In this document: piece after piece, positions 11,345-22,863 of the stretch
How positions within the stretch are numbered: the stretch's first letter is position 1
How the letters are laid out: each line of letters begins with the position of its first letter
Source: Cristatella mucedo
Taxonomy: Eukaryota; Bryozoa; Phylactolaemata; Cristatellidae
Assembly (NCBI GenBank): GCA_009760855.2
Contig: WPIO01000006.1
Location: 7,743,001 to 7,803,000 of the forward strand
DNA length: 60,000 bases
Direction: 5' to 3'
The notes under the pieces: generated by a model
Database searches by the model: none
What the model was told of the DNA's origin: nothing
The model's input: only the letters and a program-made list of their open reading frames with translations
Program-made: the position numbers and the translations under genes

Positions 11345-12660
11345 AGGAGATGAAGGGCATTGACTTATACTGTAATGTAATGTATCTTCGTCTGCAACTC
11401 CACAAAGTCATAAAGACTATGTGGGTGTGTTAGGCAGAAGAGTTTTGTATAGCGCAATCACAGCCTAAGCGGCTTTCGGTAAGCATTTGGTAGCCAACAG
11501 ACTTCGTCTCACACAACAAAGAGAAAGTGGGAAACATGGCAGAGTCGGGAGAGCAGTTGAGGTAGTGAGTAGCATGGAAGTAGCAGCTCAGGACCGCTGA
11601 AAAGGATGTGCCACAGTCGGCAGCAGAAGAGTAGTTGTCGTTGCGTAAGAATTGTGGAAGCGAGTTCCACAGTCTAGGACCTGCAGAGCTAAAGCTTCTG
11701 TCACCAATGGTCTTTAAGCAGAGGAATGGAACAGCTAATTTATGGTACACATAGGACCTGAGGGCGGGAAGAGGCTGAAACTGGTACCGCAGTTCAGCTA
11801 GGTACAAAGGAGCCAAGCCGTAGTGGACCTTGTGGGTCAGCGTAAGAACTGTGCTCTGTATCAGTTGCTCAACCGGTATCCATCCTAGCTCTTTCAGCAA
11901 AGGAGACACGTGCTCAAACCTCTGGGACTTGAAGACTAGCCTTACAGCTATGTTCATAGTCAGCTGTAGTGGCCTAGTTGCTTTCTTTGGTAGCCCAACC
12001 AAAAGGGAATTCCAATAATCAAGCCGAGACACAACTAAGGAGCTAGTTAAATTTTTTGCAAGCCACTGTGGAAGACAGCTAATCTTGGATAGGGATCGGA
12101 CGTGATGGCTAGCTGTAGAAGCAGTCTTGTGAATGAAGCTTTTAAAATGGAGGCAGCTGTCGAAAACGGCACCTCAATTTCGAGCACGTGATGATGGTCG
12201 CACAACAGCATCACCTATTCGAAAAGCAAAGCCTTTTAATTCAGCCACATGTTTAGGGTGTCCTATGAGCAGCAGTTCGGTTTTTATCGTCATTTAGTTT
12301 CCAGAAGTTTTCCGACATCCGTGATCGAATGTCGGCAAGGCAAGCATTCAGTTTCTCAGTTGCTGCAGCAGATTTCGACGGTTTGAATGACAAATGCAGC
12401 TGAGTATTATCAGCATAAAAGTGATATCTTACTCCATGGGCCTTAATCACTTTTCCCAGATGTCGAGTATAAATGGAGAATAGCAAGGGACCAAGTAAAA
12501 ACCCTTGAGAGACTCCACAGGTAACCGGTCTCGTTTGTGAGACCTGACCCCCTCACGACATGGATTGAAAATGAACGTTGTGAATTTCGATTCATTGCTG
12601 TTAAAGTTGGCGATAGTGGCGGACAAATACCGAGACAGATGTGCAATAAAAAAATCTCAC
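11345..12660 (-). mobile_element. LINE family I, longest copy (CR1/L2-type)
   Basis: Part of the reverse transcriptase is readable in two frames: LLFSIYTRHLGKV and FYADNTQLHLSF (the YADD-type active site, here with Asn), then SRLDYWNSLLVGLPKKATRP, LKELGWIPVEQLIQ and LWNSLPQFLRN, the usual post-RT motifs of CR1/L2 LINEs. It is 5'-truncated and frameshifted. The 3' end runs into a short TGTAATGTAATG tail at about 11370. Confidence 0.85.
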
Positions 12661-13214
12661 ACGATCTTTCTCGGTAAATAAGCTACATTACCTTCTGAAT
12701 GCTATGAATTCCGTTCAAGTCCGCTATCTTTCTTCTCATTGTCGCCAGTTTGGGAACAATGAATCGATATTATCTCTATATTTACTGACTCTGAACTTCT
12801 AAAGTCTCAGACTAATATGAACTAGTCAGGAATGAATTTCAGGGGTCTTAGCCGGCTAAGCAAGCAGTAAACAATGAGAAGACAGTTCTCATTAAGCTTT
12901 TGGTGAAAACTCTTGGGCATTTCTGTCATGGCATTGACATTGTGAGGGCAGTATTCTGCATAAACAATCTGTGTTGATCACGGGGATAGTGTAATAGCAT
13001 CTCCCTAAAATCCTAAAAATGCCTTAAGAAAAGAGGCAGAACCTCCAGCCGATTTCCGATATACCAACTTATGTTCTCTAAACTTCAATTAGATTAGCTT
13101 TTAATCAAGAAATCGCTTCCTTCTCCTTATGCTACAGGGTCAGCAGTACTGCGAGTGTTAAACAAATATCTCAGCAACGTTGACTTTAGTAGAGTATTCC
13201 TTCTAGTACTGCTG

Positions 13215-13705
13215 AATACAATAAAAATAATACATTGATGTAGTGCCCTCAGAGAGCTCGATCTCTTTCTAGGCATTTTTAATTTGCTGCAAAGAATGCA
13301 CGATCGAATGGTTAGTGGTAGCAAACTTAATAAATAAGAATAACATGGTTAGGAGTAGCATGCACAGGGACAACATGCAAGTATGGTTAGTGGCAGCATG
13401 CACAGTGTCAGCACGCATAAGCACATAAAGGACGAATCACAGGGTCCCACCAAATGCTGTGATAAATAGATGCGTTTTCAGTTTCTTTTTAAATGAGCTC
13501 AAGTCAGGAAATTTCGTGACGAAAGTCGAGAGTGAGTTCCAGGCTTGGAGAGCATACGAGCTAGGGGCACGGTCTCCAAAGGATTTGAGGTTTGTACGAG
13601 GTATACGTAAACAATCAGATTCCAATAAGCGGGTGGTACGATGCTTAGCCTGGTGGGGGAGCACACTATCTACAGCTGTTGATATCATCGCTCACAAGAT
13701 CCTTC
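13215..13705 (-). mobile_element. LINE family II, 3' fragment
   Basis: The minus-strand ORF 13688-13437 reads [20 protein letters not shown] and LQAWNSLSTFVTKFPDLSSF, then the 3' UTR to AATAATA at about 13215. Older than the 52.5-kb copy. Confidence 0.85.
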
Positions 13706-14029
13706 TTGAGCGTCTGTTGCCTTGCCTGGGCATCTCCGGCACTGCAATGCCAAGTTGAGATCCTAGGTCAGTTGAAAATTTCAACAGTGGATGTCAATGA
13801 AAAACGGCATTCACGGAGTCTTTGGAATATGGAGCGGCCTGGGAATCTAGCTTAGGTCGACTAATTTTACTAGTTTATACCCTCGCTGCAACCGATAAAA
13901 TCGGCGAGCACAATCTCGGCTTTCATTTGTATGCAGGCGACGCCTGGATATTTTTGTTTGGATTACTTCCTACCTTCCTAAACTTAAAGCTGCCTCAGCG
14001 CTTTTACAACTTGTACTTCTGAAATCGCA

Positions 14030-14820
14030 CTTGTATAACAGCAAAACTTTTTCAAATGTAATGACGACAAAATCACCTTAATAGTTATGGGAAAACTGGG
14101 TTACTCAGAAATTGAAAACTTAACCCTCAAAATGGGCTCAATCAGCATATCTTCTGAAGGATCTGTACGTAATCTGGTTTCCCTCTACCCAAATGACGTA
14201 TCACTAGGCAACCACATCACATACACAGTCAAGTCTGCCTGCTTACAGCTACGCACCACTGCGAGAATTCCGACCTGCTTAAAATAGGATACTACAGCCA
14301 ATCTGGTCCATGCATTGGTGAAATCCCATCTCGACTTCTGTAGCTCACTATTTGGAGGTCTTCGGCCAATGCAATAGGGATCATATACTCAATGGAAAAC
14401 TCTGAAGCTTGGCTTGTCTGTCATGTGTGTTGTTTTAGCCATATTACACCACTTTTCAGCGATTGGCTCCCCGTCACGCAGCAGATCGACTTCCAAGTGT
14501 TATTACACACTTCCAGGTCCCTTAGTTAACTCGCTCCGGCCTTGCTATCACAGCTACTACCCTGGCAGTCTCGGCACCCGAACATCTGCTCTTCTGACTA
14601 AAGTCTGTAGCTGCCATTTCAGCCAACCTCAAATCCGGCGGAGACCGTGCGTTTAGATCGTATGCTCCCAAAGCCTAGAGCTCACAGCCGTCTGTCGTCA
14701 CGACACCCCCAGACTTGTCGAAATTTCAAAAACGCTATAAAGGCACCCTTGTTCCTCCATGCATTTGCTGAGTCTGTGTGAGTTGTCCGTTGTGTGCTTA
14801 TGCATGCTTACACGGTTTGC
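14030..14820 (+). mobile_element. LINE family II, decayed ORF and 3' part
   Basis: MGKLGYSEIENLTLKMGSIS with SVRNLVSLYPNDVSLGNHIT matches the upstream ORF segment of the 52.5-kb copy; later CGATTGGCTCCCCGTC corresponds to the DWLPV motif. Ends just before the hAT MITE. Confidence 0.7.
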
Positions 14821-14833
14821 GGCATCCCTAACG

Positions 14834-15233
14834 CAGAGGTCGGCAAACTCCGACCTCTAGGCCAGATACGGCCGAGCTAGTACTCCCTCCGGCCTACTAC
14901 CCCTTAGTTATTTACTGTAGAATCCCGCCTAATTGCGTCGTTGCGGTTCTGTTCCCTTCATTACTGCGGGTTGCAGCTCAAGCTGTGGCCCAACTGTGTT
15001 TATTTTTAGAACTGATTTCAGGCGCTTGATGTAAACAGAAGCGCCTGACAGGAGAAGGAGGATACAAGTCTACCCCTATACTTGCCGTGCATGTCTTCGA
15101 GTCTGTTTCGACTGTTCGTTCGTCTGGTCACGCCCACTCTCTCGGCCCGGCACACTGGGCATGGTTTCTTCTGGCCTAGTGTGGTTTCTTTACCCAAAAT
15201 GGCTTACTAGTCCAAAAAGTTTGCCGACCTCAG
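14834..15233. mobile_element. hAT-type nonautonomous element (MITE, ~400 bp)
   Basis: Begins CAGAGGTCGGCAAACT and ends AGTTTGCCGACCTCAG, 16-bp terminal inverted repeats with one mismatch. The start matches the CAG-GGTCGGCAAACT termini known from hAT elements, followed by the usual GGCCAGATACGGCC region. No transposase. Flanks carry CCCTAAC and GCCTAAC, a possible decayed 8-bp target duplication offset by a few bases on the right. Confidence 0.7.
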
Positions 15234-15264
15234 CACGCCTAACCTTTTGGCATGCTTCCTTTCC

Positions 15265-15345
15265 AACACATTTTAAGTGCTTAGAACGTTGTGAGATTTA
15301 GCTCTCTTAGGGTGCTATGCAAATTTCATTGATATAACCATTATA
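15265..15345 (+). mobile_element. LINE family II tail remnant
   Basis: AAGTGCTTAGAACGTTGTGAGA then CTCTTAGGGTGCTATGCAAA resembles the family tail. Similar tail scraps are at 32355-32415 and 46008-46060 (plus) and 8585-8670 and 55735-55770 (minus). Confidence 0.5.
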
Positions 15346-15805
15346 AATAGCCTGTACCCGAAACAAAATCACCTAAAAATTTTAAAACTGCTTTGGAAAG
15401 CGTGCCTACGTGTGCATTGATCAAGTTGGTGAGCCCACTATCTACTTACTGGAAACTTTATATTCCCATCTTAGCGTAGAAGAATCTTTCTCGATAGGAA
15501 AGTGAAAACAATATTTCAAAATATCTCAATAATTTTATTTTCAATTAAATTTAAACATCATTTTTATCCCGGCAAAAATATTTTCTTGATAAGAATATTT
15601 TTACAAATGTTCGTTGTTGATCCTCATCAGAGCGTAGCTGCTTTCTTAGCTCAGCTAGAAAGACTTTTAGTTGTTGGTGATTTCTCCCCGAAGCAGTAAG
15701 GCATGTGGTTTGCAAGGTCCAAATGCTTGCCGTGGAAGAGAAACACCAACTCGGTCCTCGACTTGAACAAAACATGCCGCTTTTCTCCTTCGCGAACATG
15801 CAAAC

Positions 15806-15972
15806 CACGGCGTGCCCCTGGGTCCAAGGGGTAAGATGCTAGTTTTTTACGACCCAGGTCGTGGGTTCGAGTCCTACAATAGGTAGGCGACCCAGTATTG
15901 CTGCAGTCAGTGGTGATAGCTGTTAAGATTGTTCGACCGCTATTTAAAAAGGCCGTTGAATCAGATACCCTT
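15806..15972 (+). mobile_element. SINE type A, diverged subfamily
   Basis: GGTAAGATGCTAG, GACCCAGGTCGTGGGTTCGA, then GTGGTGATAGCTGTTAAGAT and GGCCGTTGAATCAG. The head differs from the 52.1-kb type. Confidence 0.65.
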
Positions 15973-16696
15973 TATGTGTGCATTGTACACGAGTTAGGAG
16001 CGGTTACGTGGGCCTTCAGCTAATGTCGCTTGACATGATTCTTTTCAGTCTTTCGTAAAATGCTAATTTCGTGAGATTAAGGAATTTACTTGCATCGTCG
16101 GTGCCTCTGTTGGTTTGGTAGAGAAATTATTATTGATGGCTATTGACCATCTTGGGTCAGTTCGATGAGGGTTCCTTAAGAGTCATCTCTCTATGATCAT
16201 TGGACGGCGATACTCGTCTAGAGGTAAGTTCGTGTTGGTTTACAGTAGGCTCACTGGACATGTCGTTTAATTGAGCTTGAGATCGTAGGGAAAAAAGTAA
16301 AAGGCCTTGGCCAAGGCACGTTTTTCTCAATAAGTATGGCACGAATAATACGACTCGGACGGACTGTCCGGCTTCGTAATTAAAAGTGGTCAATATCTGA
16401 ACTATTTTTCTTTTTTGCTTTAATCTGAGTCAGTCTTTCCATCTTTTCGATGTCTTCTTATGTCTCTCGATCAAAGCGAAAGGTCATTCATTCCTTAAGT
16501 TCTATTGAGCTTTAATTCTGCCATATTGTACCATAAGTAGACCTAGTTTAATGTCGGATTCCTTTGTTTCTTCAACAGAGGTATCAGTCTGTGTCCCAGC
16601 TCTCTACTTTTCTTCTCGGCGCGTGTGTGGCTTGGACGTAGACCGGCATGCACTGTCATCTGCATGTCAGCGGCTGGCGGCGCACAGCGAGCTGTC
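15973..16696. other. No recognisable feature
   Basis: AT-richer unique sequence; the same holds for 15346-15805. Confidence 0.4.
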
Positions 16697-16718
16697 GCGA
16701 GAGAGAGAAGAGAGAGAG

Positions 16719-16769
<51 letters not shown>

Positions 16770-16888
16770 AAGAGAGAGAGAAGGGAAGGGGGAGAGAAGA
16801 GAGAGGGGGAGAGGGAGAAGAGAGAGAGAGAAGAGAGAGAGAGAAGAGGGAGAGAGAGAGAGAAGAGAGAAAGAGAGGAGAGAGAGAG

Positions 16889-16935
<47 letters not shown>

Positions 16936-16964
16936 AGAAAGAGAGAAGAGAGAGAGAAAGAGAG

Positions 16965-16997
<33 letters not shown>

Positions 16998-17004
16998 AAG
17001 AGAG

Positions 17005-17039
<35 letters not shown>

Positions 17040-17049
17040 AAGAGAGAAG

Positions 17050-17101
<52 letters not shown>
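16697..17101. repeat. Long GA-rich purine tract (~400 bp)
   Basis: Nearly uninterrupted purines on the plus strand, as GAGA runs with GAAGAG punctuation. The long Arg/Glu and Ser/Leu ORFs here are artefacts. Confidence 0.98.
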
Positions 17102-17104
<3 letters not shown>

Positions 17105-17589
17105 CACGCACGCTAAAGCACCACGGCGCTCGCGGGTCGTCGCTGTCGCTGCTAACATTGTACAGTTGCGCGTTCGCATTACGCGTCCACGTTACGCAAA
17201 TCGAAGGCGCGTCGAAGAGAAGCGCTACCTGAAGATGAGGGCGATCTTGACGGCGGTGCTCAACTGCGGCTACCGGAGGCAGACGAAGAGATGCAGACGG
17301 CAACCTCAAAAGTTTCTACGACTCCGTCTGACGGCTATCGGCAAATAGCGGCGTTACGCTGCAACCAGCGCCAGGACGACGGCTCCGTTCCTATGACGAC
17401 GCCGACTCTCAGCGTGCATCAGCGAGCCAGTAAAGCGCAGCTCTGACACTGTCGCCTGCGCTGCGAGGCTGTGCGCAACCAAACGTCCGAGGACGGACAT
17501 GCGCTTCAAAGGCGGGCCTAATGCAATGCCCAAAGATATTGAGCTAAAAAGCTCGACTGACTGACAGCTAAACTCTGAGAACACTCATG

Positions 17590-18060
17590 ATGTCGCCGCG
17601 ATAAGCCGAAGCTTATGAGCGGCGAAATGTATGATTATGTCTGAACGAGATTATTGTACGACGTACGATCTGGCCACCATTTAAGGCTAGGGCGGGCCTG
17701 GCCGAAGTCGCTCTCTTGGAGTAACGGTCTGCCAGTCAGTGAGTCCTGGCGCTGAGAGTGAGCTGCTAAAAATTTGCAGACGAGTCGGAAGTCTCCTGCG
17801 TGAACGTGTTTATCAGACCTTGCTCTCGATGTGCAAGTGCGACCCCCCCCCCCCCCCCCCGATCCGTGCACACACGTCATGGCAATCCGTATCGCGAGAC
17901 GTATCGGACGTAATATGCAGGCAATTCTCTGTGCTTTTCTGGTGCGGTGTTGCGGCTAGCGCTGCCTGCAGGATGTTGAGCACCGCATCGTTGCTGCGTC
18001 GCGTCGGTATTGCGAGCTTCAGTCTATACACAAGCTTTCGCTGCTGCTACCCGAACTGCC
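17590..18060 (+). mobile_element. LTR-like segment, copy 2
   Basis: Same word order as 1240-1665 (TCTGGCCACCATTTAAGG, GTCAGTGAGTCCTGGCGCTG, CGGAAGTCTCCTGCG, GCTACCCGAACTG), with a C-run insert (about 17844-17861). Strongly diverged, so probably an independent insertion and not the other end of one element. Confidence 0.4.
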
Positions 18061-18484
18061 GATGGGCCTTAACCCTATGCCACGCTCCTGGCGGCAGAGG
18101 TTCGGGCCCTCAAGCCAAAATCCCGGCCAGGTCATCGCCCCCTGCAGCACATCCAACGCAGCAACTGCTTATTGCTAAACCAGTGTGGGTATTTTGAGGC
18201 CGGCATATCCTGCTGCTAAATGGCTGAGCTGAGCGATTGTTCTCCACGTGCCTGAGAATGAACTGAAATGGCGCATGGTGTCACTAACCGATTGACTTAC
18301 TTCCTTTCTCGCATATGTGGAAACCGCCGCCTTGGAAAGACGTTCAGTTCTCTAAGCGCCATAAAATATTTTATTATTCTCATTATTAATAGTATTTCAG
18401 AAACGTGCAGAAAGCGATTAGTCCGGCAAGCCCACTGCGTCCCATCTCAGAATACAATCGCTATCCCCATATGAAGCTGTGGGA

Positions 18485-18760
18485 TAATAATAATAACAGG
18501 AATAATCAATTTTATAGCGTCGTACTTAATCTCTTTCTAAGCACTTAAAATATGCAGTAAAGAAAGCATGATCAAATTGTTAGTGGCAACATTCACACGT
18601 GTCAACAAGCAGAACACGGTTGGAGGTAACATGCACCACGTCAGCATGCATAAGCACACGGAGAACAAATCACGAGAACCCACCAAATGCTGCGAGAAAC
18701 AGATGCGCTTTTTGCCTCTTTTAAAATGTCGTTAAGTCAAGGGATGTCGTGACGAAGGCA
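18485..18760 (-). mobile_element. LINE family II, 3' fragment
   Basis: AATAATAATAACAGG at the tail side, then the diverged reverse-complement 3' UTR. Its 5' end grades into copy 1 of the direct duplication. Confidence 0.75.
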
Positions 18761-18912
18761 AACCGTATAGAAGCCTTTTGAAAACGTACTGACGAGCAGG
18801 TTGGTTCCCACCGTTGGAACACAAAGCCTGAAGCTGCATGCTGCAGACGCGCCGCCGGGATGACCTCTGTAGAATGCGACGAACGAAGGTCTTCTATAGC
18901 ACCATGTAGCGG
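18741..18912 (+). repeat. Direct duplication, copy 1
   Basis: Nearly identical to 21339-21512, with a few substitutions and a 4-bp length difference (GACGAACGAAGG here, GACGAAGG in the other copy). Its left end runs on from the LINE II copy ending near 18760 and includes the LINE word GATGTCGTGACGAA. Function unknown. Confidence 0.85.
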
Positions 18913-20324
18913 TCGAAACCGCTAAGGCGCTGAAAGGGTCGAGATGGTTTCAGACGCCGCCAACAACTGTGGCGCTCGAGCGAACTGAAGCCGGGCCTAA
19001 ATACTCGAAATACTTACTTCTTTGAAGCTCCGATACGGAAAATGTGATGGCCCCTTCGAAGGCAGTGATGGCTCATCTCGATACTGACACTGACGCCAAA
19101 AGCGCTCTGCCCCCAATCGTTTTAAGCTGCATCCGGAAACAGGCGGAGCCCTCTTTCGTTCGAAGCACCTTCGAATCGCTAGCTAACGCCATCTAAAACC
19201 GTCCTCTCAGACTGTCAGACCATGGCCATTCGGAAGCTGGTTGCCACACGGCTACCGGGCAGCCGGCTGCCCGGCAGCCGGCTGCCCGGTAGCCACCGCT
19301 GAAGTCAGGACCACTTCTAGACGACTTCGTTCTTTAAGCAATGCTACGGATGAGGATACGGATCGATCTTATACTTTTTTTTATACGGTTAGCTCTCAGA
19401 GTATTTGAGCGATAAATTAGTATGAAAATAATCGGCGACAGTCGACAGGAAGTCGCGGCTGCCTGCACTCGATTTCTGCAGCGAACTAAAATGACACTGC
19501 GCTGCTCAGAGACCGCTGCTCCACGGAACGGGCGCGAAGCCGAGGAGGCCGGCTGAGTTGCCTCGCGGTCAGTGCCGCTGGGGCACGCCGGAAGTGGCTA
19601 TGCAGGATAGGCAGCGGGTCTTGGAGGGTAACAGCTAGGGTAGGCAGCTCCGCAGTCGGAGCTTCTGACAGGCTTCGGCCGTCTCGTGCGCGACCCACTC
19701 GCAAAGAGGCGGCGCTGAAAGGGTGCCTGCCCGGCGGCAGCCTCTTTTGGTCCAGGCTGATCGGCAATTGACTGATCGATGCGGCCTTCGAAGGGCCCGT
19801 ATGCCGTCGCCGTTTAGAGGTGCATGCGGCTGATTTAAAAATCGTCATTTTGTCTGGCAATTCCCCGCGGCGACGGCCGCTGCCAGCACGGAGCGCCACC
19901 TGGTGGCATCCTTCCTACGGCCTTCCATCGGCCCCTTTTTAGGCAGACTTGGTAAATTTGGGTCGCCAGCTATACCGCCGTGCAGGCCTCATGCGCTAAC
20001 CTTCCGTAGAAAATTTGGAAGCATGTCGCCCTGAAAGGCTCTCTGGCCCTCAGTCTGCAAACTCTCCTCTTTCCCATTTTAGGAGATGCCTGGAGCTTCG
20101 CGAAGGAGGCGCGTCACGTGGCGGCGCCCGTCTGAAAGGAGATTGGCACTAAGAGTTGAACGTCGGGAAGCTTCGCGAACATCGGCAGCCTATTGAGACT
20201 TCTCCGAAAGGAGTTTAGCTCATTAGCGCAGCTAGAAATACGACTTTACCCTCGCCGAATAACGGTTGCGCCTCTGAAAAATAACGCGCACGCCGAATGC
20301 ACTCCAAGCTAAGCTACATCCTGT
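18913..20324. other. GC-rich unrecognised block
   Basis: Contains the 19250 palindrome and a 137-codon minus ORF (19899-19486) of Arg/Ser/Pro-rich, composition-driven type. No promoter or splice pattern was found. Confidence 0.4.
19250..19294. repeat. GC-rich perfect palindrome (20-bp arms)
   Basis: Arms 19250-19269 and 19275-19294 are exact reverse complements with CCCGG between them. The arms contain nested CAGCCGGCTG palindromes, so alternative hairpins are possible. Confidence 0.95.
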
Positions 20325-20755
20325 AAAGCACCTACCGCTTTTCCGAATCATATCGCTTAGATACACCTCGTTCGAACCTCAAATCCTTTTGAGTCTTAGC
20401 CTTTAGTTCGCATGCTCCCAAAGCCTGGAACTCACTCCCGACTGACGTAACGACATCCCTGACTCGAGGACATTTGAAAGGAAGCCAGTAACTCACAATT
20501 GTATCACAGCACTTAGTGAGTCTATGTGAATCGTCCTTTGTGTGCTTACGCACGATGGTGCTGTTCGTGATGCCACTAACCATATTTGCATGCTGGACCT
20601 GTGCACGTCATCTCTAACAAAGTTGCTTGCTGACATTGTGCATGCTACCACCACTAACCATTCAATCATGCTTCCTTTTCAGCAAATCTTAAGTGTCTAG
20701 AACGCGATTGAGTTCTCCGAGGGCGCTATACTCGTGCAATTATTATTACTGCTAC
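20325..20755 (+). mobile_element. LINE family II, 3' fragment
   Basis: CGCTTTTCCGAATCATATCG, then GCATGCTCCCAAAGCCTGGA and the 3' UTR ending GAGGGCGCTATACTCGTGCA plus ATTATTATT. Confidence 0.8.
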
Positions 20756-21338
20756 CCCAAGGGACAATAGCGGATTATCTGCGGAGAGCCGCCTTGAATC
20801 TGCACGCAGAAGGCGAGCAGCCAGACAAGCCAGTAGAAGCTAAGCTCTCTAAGCCCGGGAGCCCCGGGAGCCACAAAGCCCGGTAGATGGCTGAGGGATA
20901 ATCTGTCGACCAATGGGGCGTTAACGGCTGTAGTAATTTTTGTTGGCACGGTGACAAACAAATGGCAACCCAGATATATGCCAACCTTCTTAACTGGCAC
21001 TTTGTTTCCGGAAGTGCTCTCGTACCTCAGCTTCCGCGATATCGTCCCCGCGATAAAAAAAGAAGTCCGCTATTGTAAACGCAAAAGTGCTCATTTGAGG
21101 GTCTTTCCTATGCAATAGCTGCAAAAGACGGTCTGCCGACGAGTAACTTTCGAAACAACTGAATAGAATAGCTGAAAGCAACTGAAATGAATAGCTCTTC
21201 TTGCAGCTGCAAAATCCATGTAATGCGACACATGCATAATTAATCATCGTCAGGGATAATATTCGGGAATGCAACTTTTGGCTGCCTATAGTCAAAGGCG
21301 GCTGGCTGAGGTAACTGCGTCAGTGCCGCTGCAGTGCA

Positions 21339-21512
21339 GGGATGTCGTGACGAAAGCAACCCGTATAGAAGCCTTTTGAAAACGTACTGACGAGCAGGTT
21401 GGTTCCCACCGTTGGAACGCAAAGCCTGAAGCTGCATGCTGCAGACGCGCCGCCGGGATGACCTCTTTAGAATGCGACGAAGGTCTTCTATAGCACCATG
21501 TAGCGGTCGTAA
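21339..21512 (+). repeat. Direct duplication, copy 2
   Basis: Partner of 18741-18912, same orientation, about 2.6 kb away. Here only the short word GGGATGTCGTGACGAAAG of LINE II is kept at the left end, with no LINE tail next to it. Confidence 0.85.
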
Positions 21513-21639
21513 CCACCACGTGCCCGCCTCGGGCACGCGGTTGCCGCCAAATTGGCGAGACAGCGGTACAGCATCGGTGTGACAGAAAATTGATTTGCAA
21601 CATTCAGGACCTAGCATTATTTAGTATTGATGCTTAAAA

Positions 21640-21772
21640 AGTATTAATAATTATGCGAATTTCTGCTATCACCACCACTTGCAGTGCGTAATAAAATGAT
21701 CGCCTAATAGAGGACTCGGATCCACGACCTGGGTCGTGAAGAGCGAGCACCTTGCCCCTAGGCTAACACCCA
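21640..21772 (-). mobile_element. SINE type A, diverged
   Basis: Minus strand: CACGACCCAGGTCGTGGATC and ACTGCAAGTGGTGGTGATAG, same order as other copies; B box eroded. Confidence 0.6.
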
Positions 21773-21799
21773 GATACTCACAATCGCTTGCATAGGCAA

Positions 21800-22055
21800 A
21801 AATAACAATAATGCACTTAATAAAGCGCCCACAGAGAACTCAATCTCTTTATAGACGCTTTACGTTTGCTAACATGCAAAAGCACGTAAGAAGACACTCG
21901 GGACCTTTGGTTAGCTGGACACCTGGTTAGTAACATGCACCAAATCATGTGCAAGTTAGCATGCAGCGCGCACAGAAAGGAAAAGACAAGTTCACTCGGA
22001 GCCAATGAAAGCTGAGCGGAGCAGATGCGTTTGTATCTGAGATTCAAAAGATGCA
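21800..22055 (-). mobile_element. LINE family II, 3' fragment
   Basis: AATAACAATAATGCACTTAA followed by the tail word AAAGCGCCCACAGAGAACTC and a diverged 3' UTR. Confidence 0.7.
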
Positions 22056-22289
22056 GTCAATGCAGATGATAATGGATATCAGAAGCTAACTCCGCGCTTT
22101 CAATGAATGCAAACTTAAGGCCTGGTAACTAAAAATATTTCAATTTATTGAGGCACCAACCGACTGGGAGGAGCTGAGGAGAGGGAGGCCGCGGTTCGAG
22201 AAAGGAAAAGAGCACGAGGCAATCACGTGATCAAAGTCAGCCTCAGTTTATGTAGCAGCAGAAGAGCGGCAGCGGCCATCACCACCGCT

Positions 22290-22500
22290 TATGACAATCG
22301 CTGACACTGTGCATGCTGCCACTAACCATACTTGCATGCTGACCCTGTGCACGTTACCCCTATCATGTTATTCTTGTTGCTTATTGAGCATGCTACCACT
22401 AACCAGTCGATCATGATTATTTTACAGCAAATGTAAAGCACCTAGAGAGAGAGATCGAGTTCTCTGAGGGCGCTATATAAAATGTATTATCAGTATTATT
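22290..22500 (+). mobile_element. LINE family II, 3' fragment
   Basis: CTGACACTGTGCATGCTGCC, then AAATGTAAAGCACCTAGAGA and GAGGGCGCTATATAAAATG. Sits next to a type B SINE in the opposite orientation (22515-22602). Confidence 0.75.
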
Positions 22501-22514
22501 GCTATCGTTTCTAT

Positions 22515-22602
22515 TCAAGCGCTTCGCATATGCCGCGGGGCTCGAGCCAATGACTTCGGCCAGACATTGGTCGGGCTAGCACTAACCACTGGGCCTCACT
22601 AT
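22515..22602 (-). mobile_element. SINE type B, tail truncated
   Basis: Same head as 2651-2795 (GGCTCGAGCCCCGCGGCATA on the minus strand); most of the LINE-like tail is missing. Confidence 0.65.
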
Positions 22603-22863
22603 CGCGGAGACTCAATCTCTTAAACGGCCCGTCGGATAGCAAAGTTAGTTCCTGTCCCTGTGCTCATCTATACAACCACCTCCAACTGTGTACAATAGCA
22701 GTAGTTCCAGCTATCTTAATTGGTTCACAGGCACTGGTTACCGTATGCCGGTGCCGTTCAACGAAGTTGGGTAATCTGCGAATCAGGGCTGTCTAAGAAC
22801 AGATACTGTGCATGAACCAAGATAATGGAGCTCCGTAAGAGATTAGGACTAAGGGTCTGGTGT

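Noticed and set aside
16551-17348. Long Arg/Glu-rich and Ser/Leu-rich ORFs
   Set aside because: Produced by the purine tract, which lacks stops in several frames on both strands.
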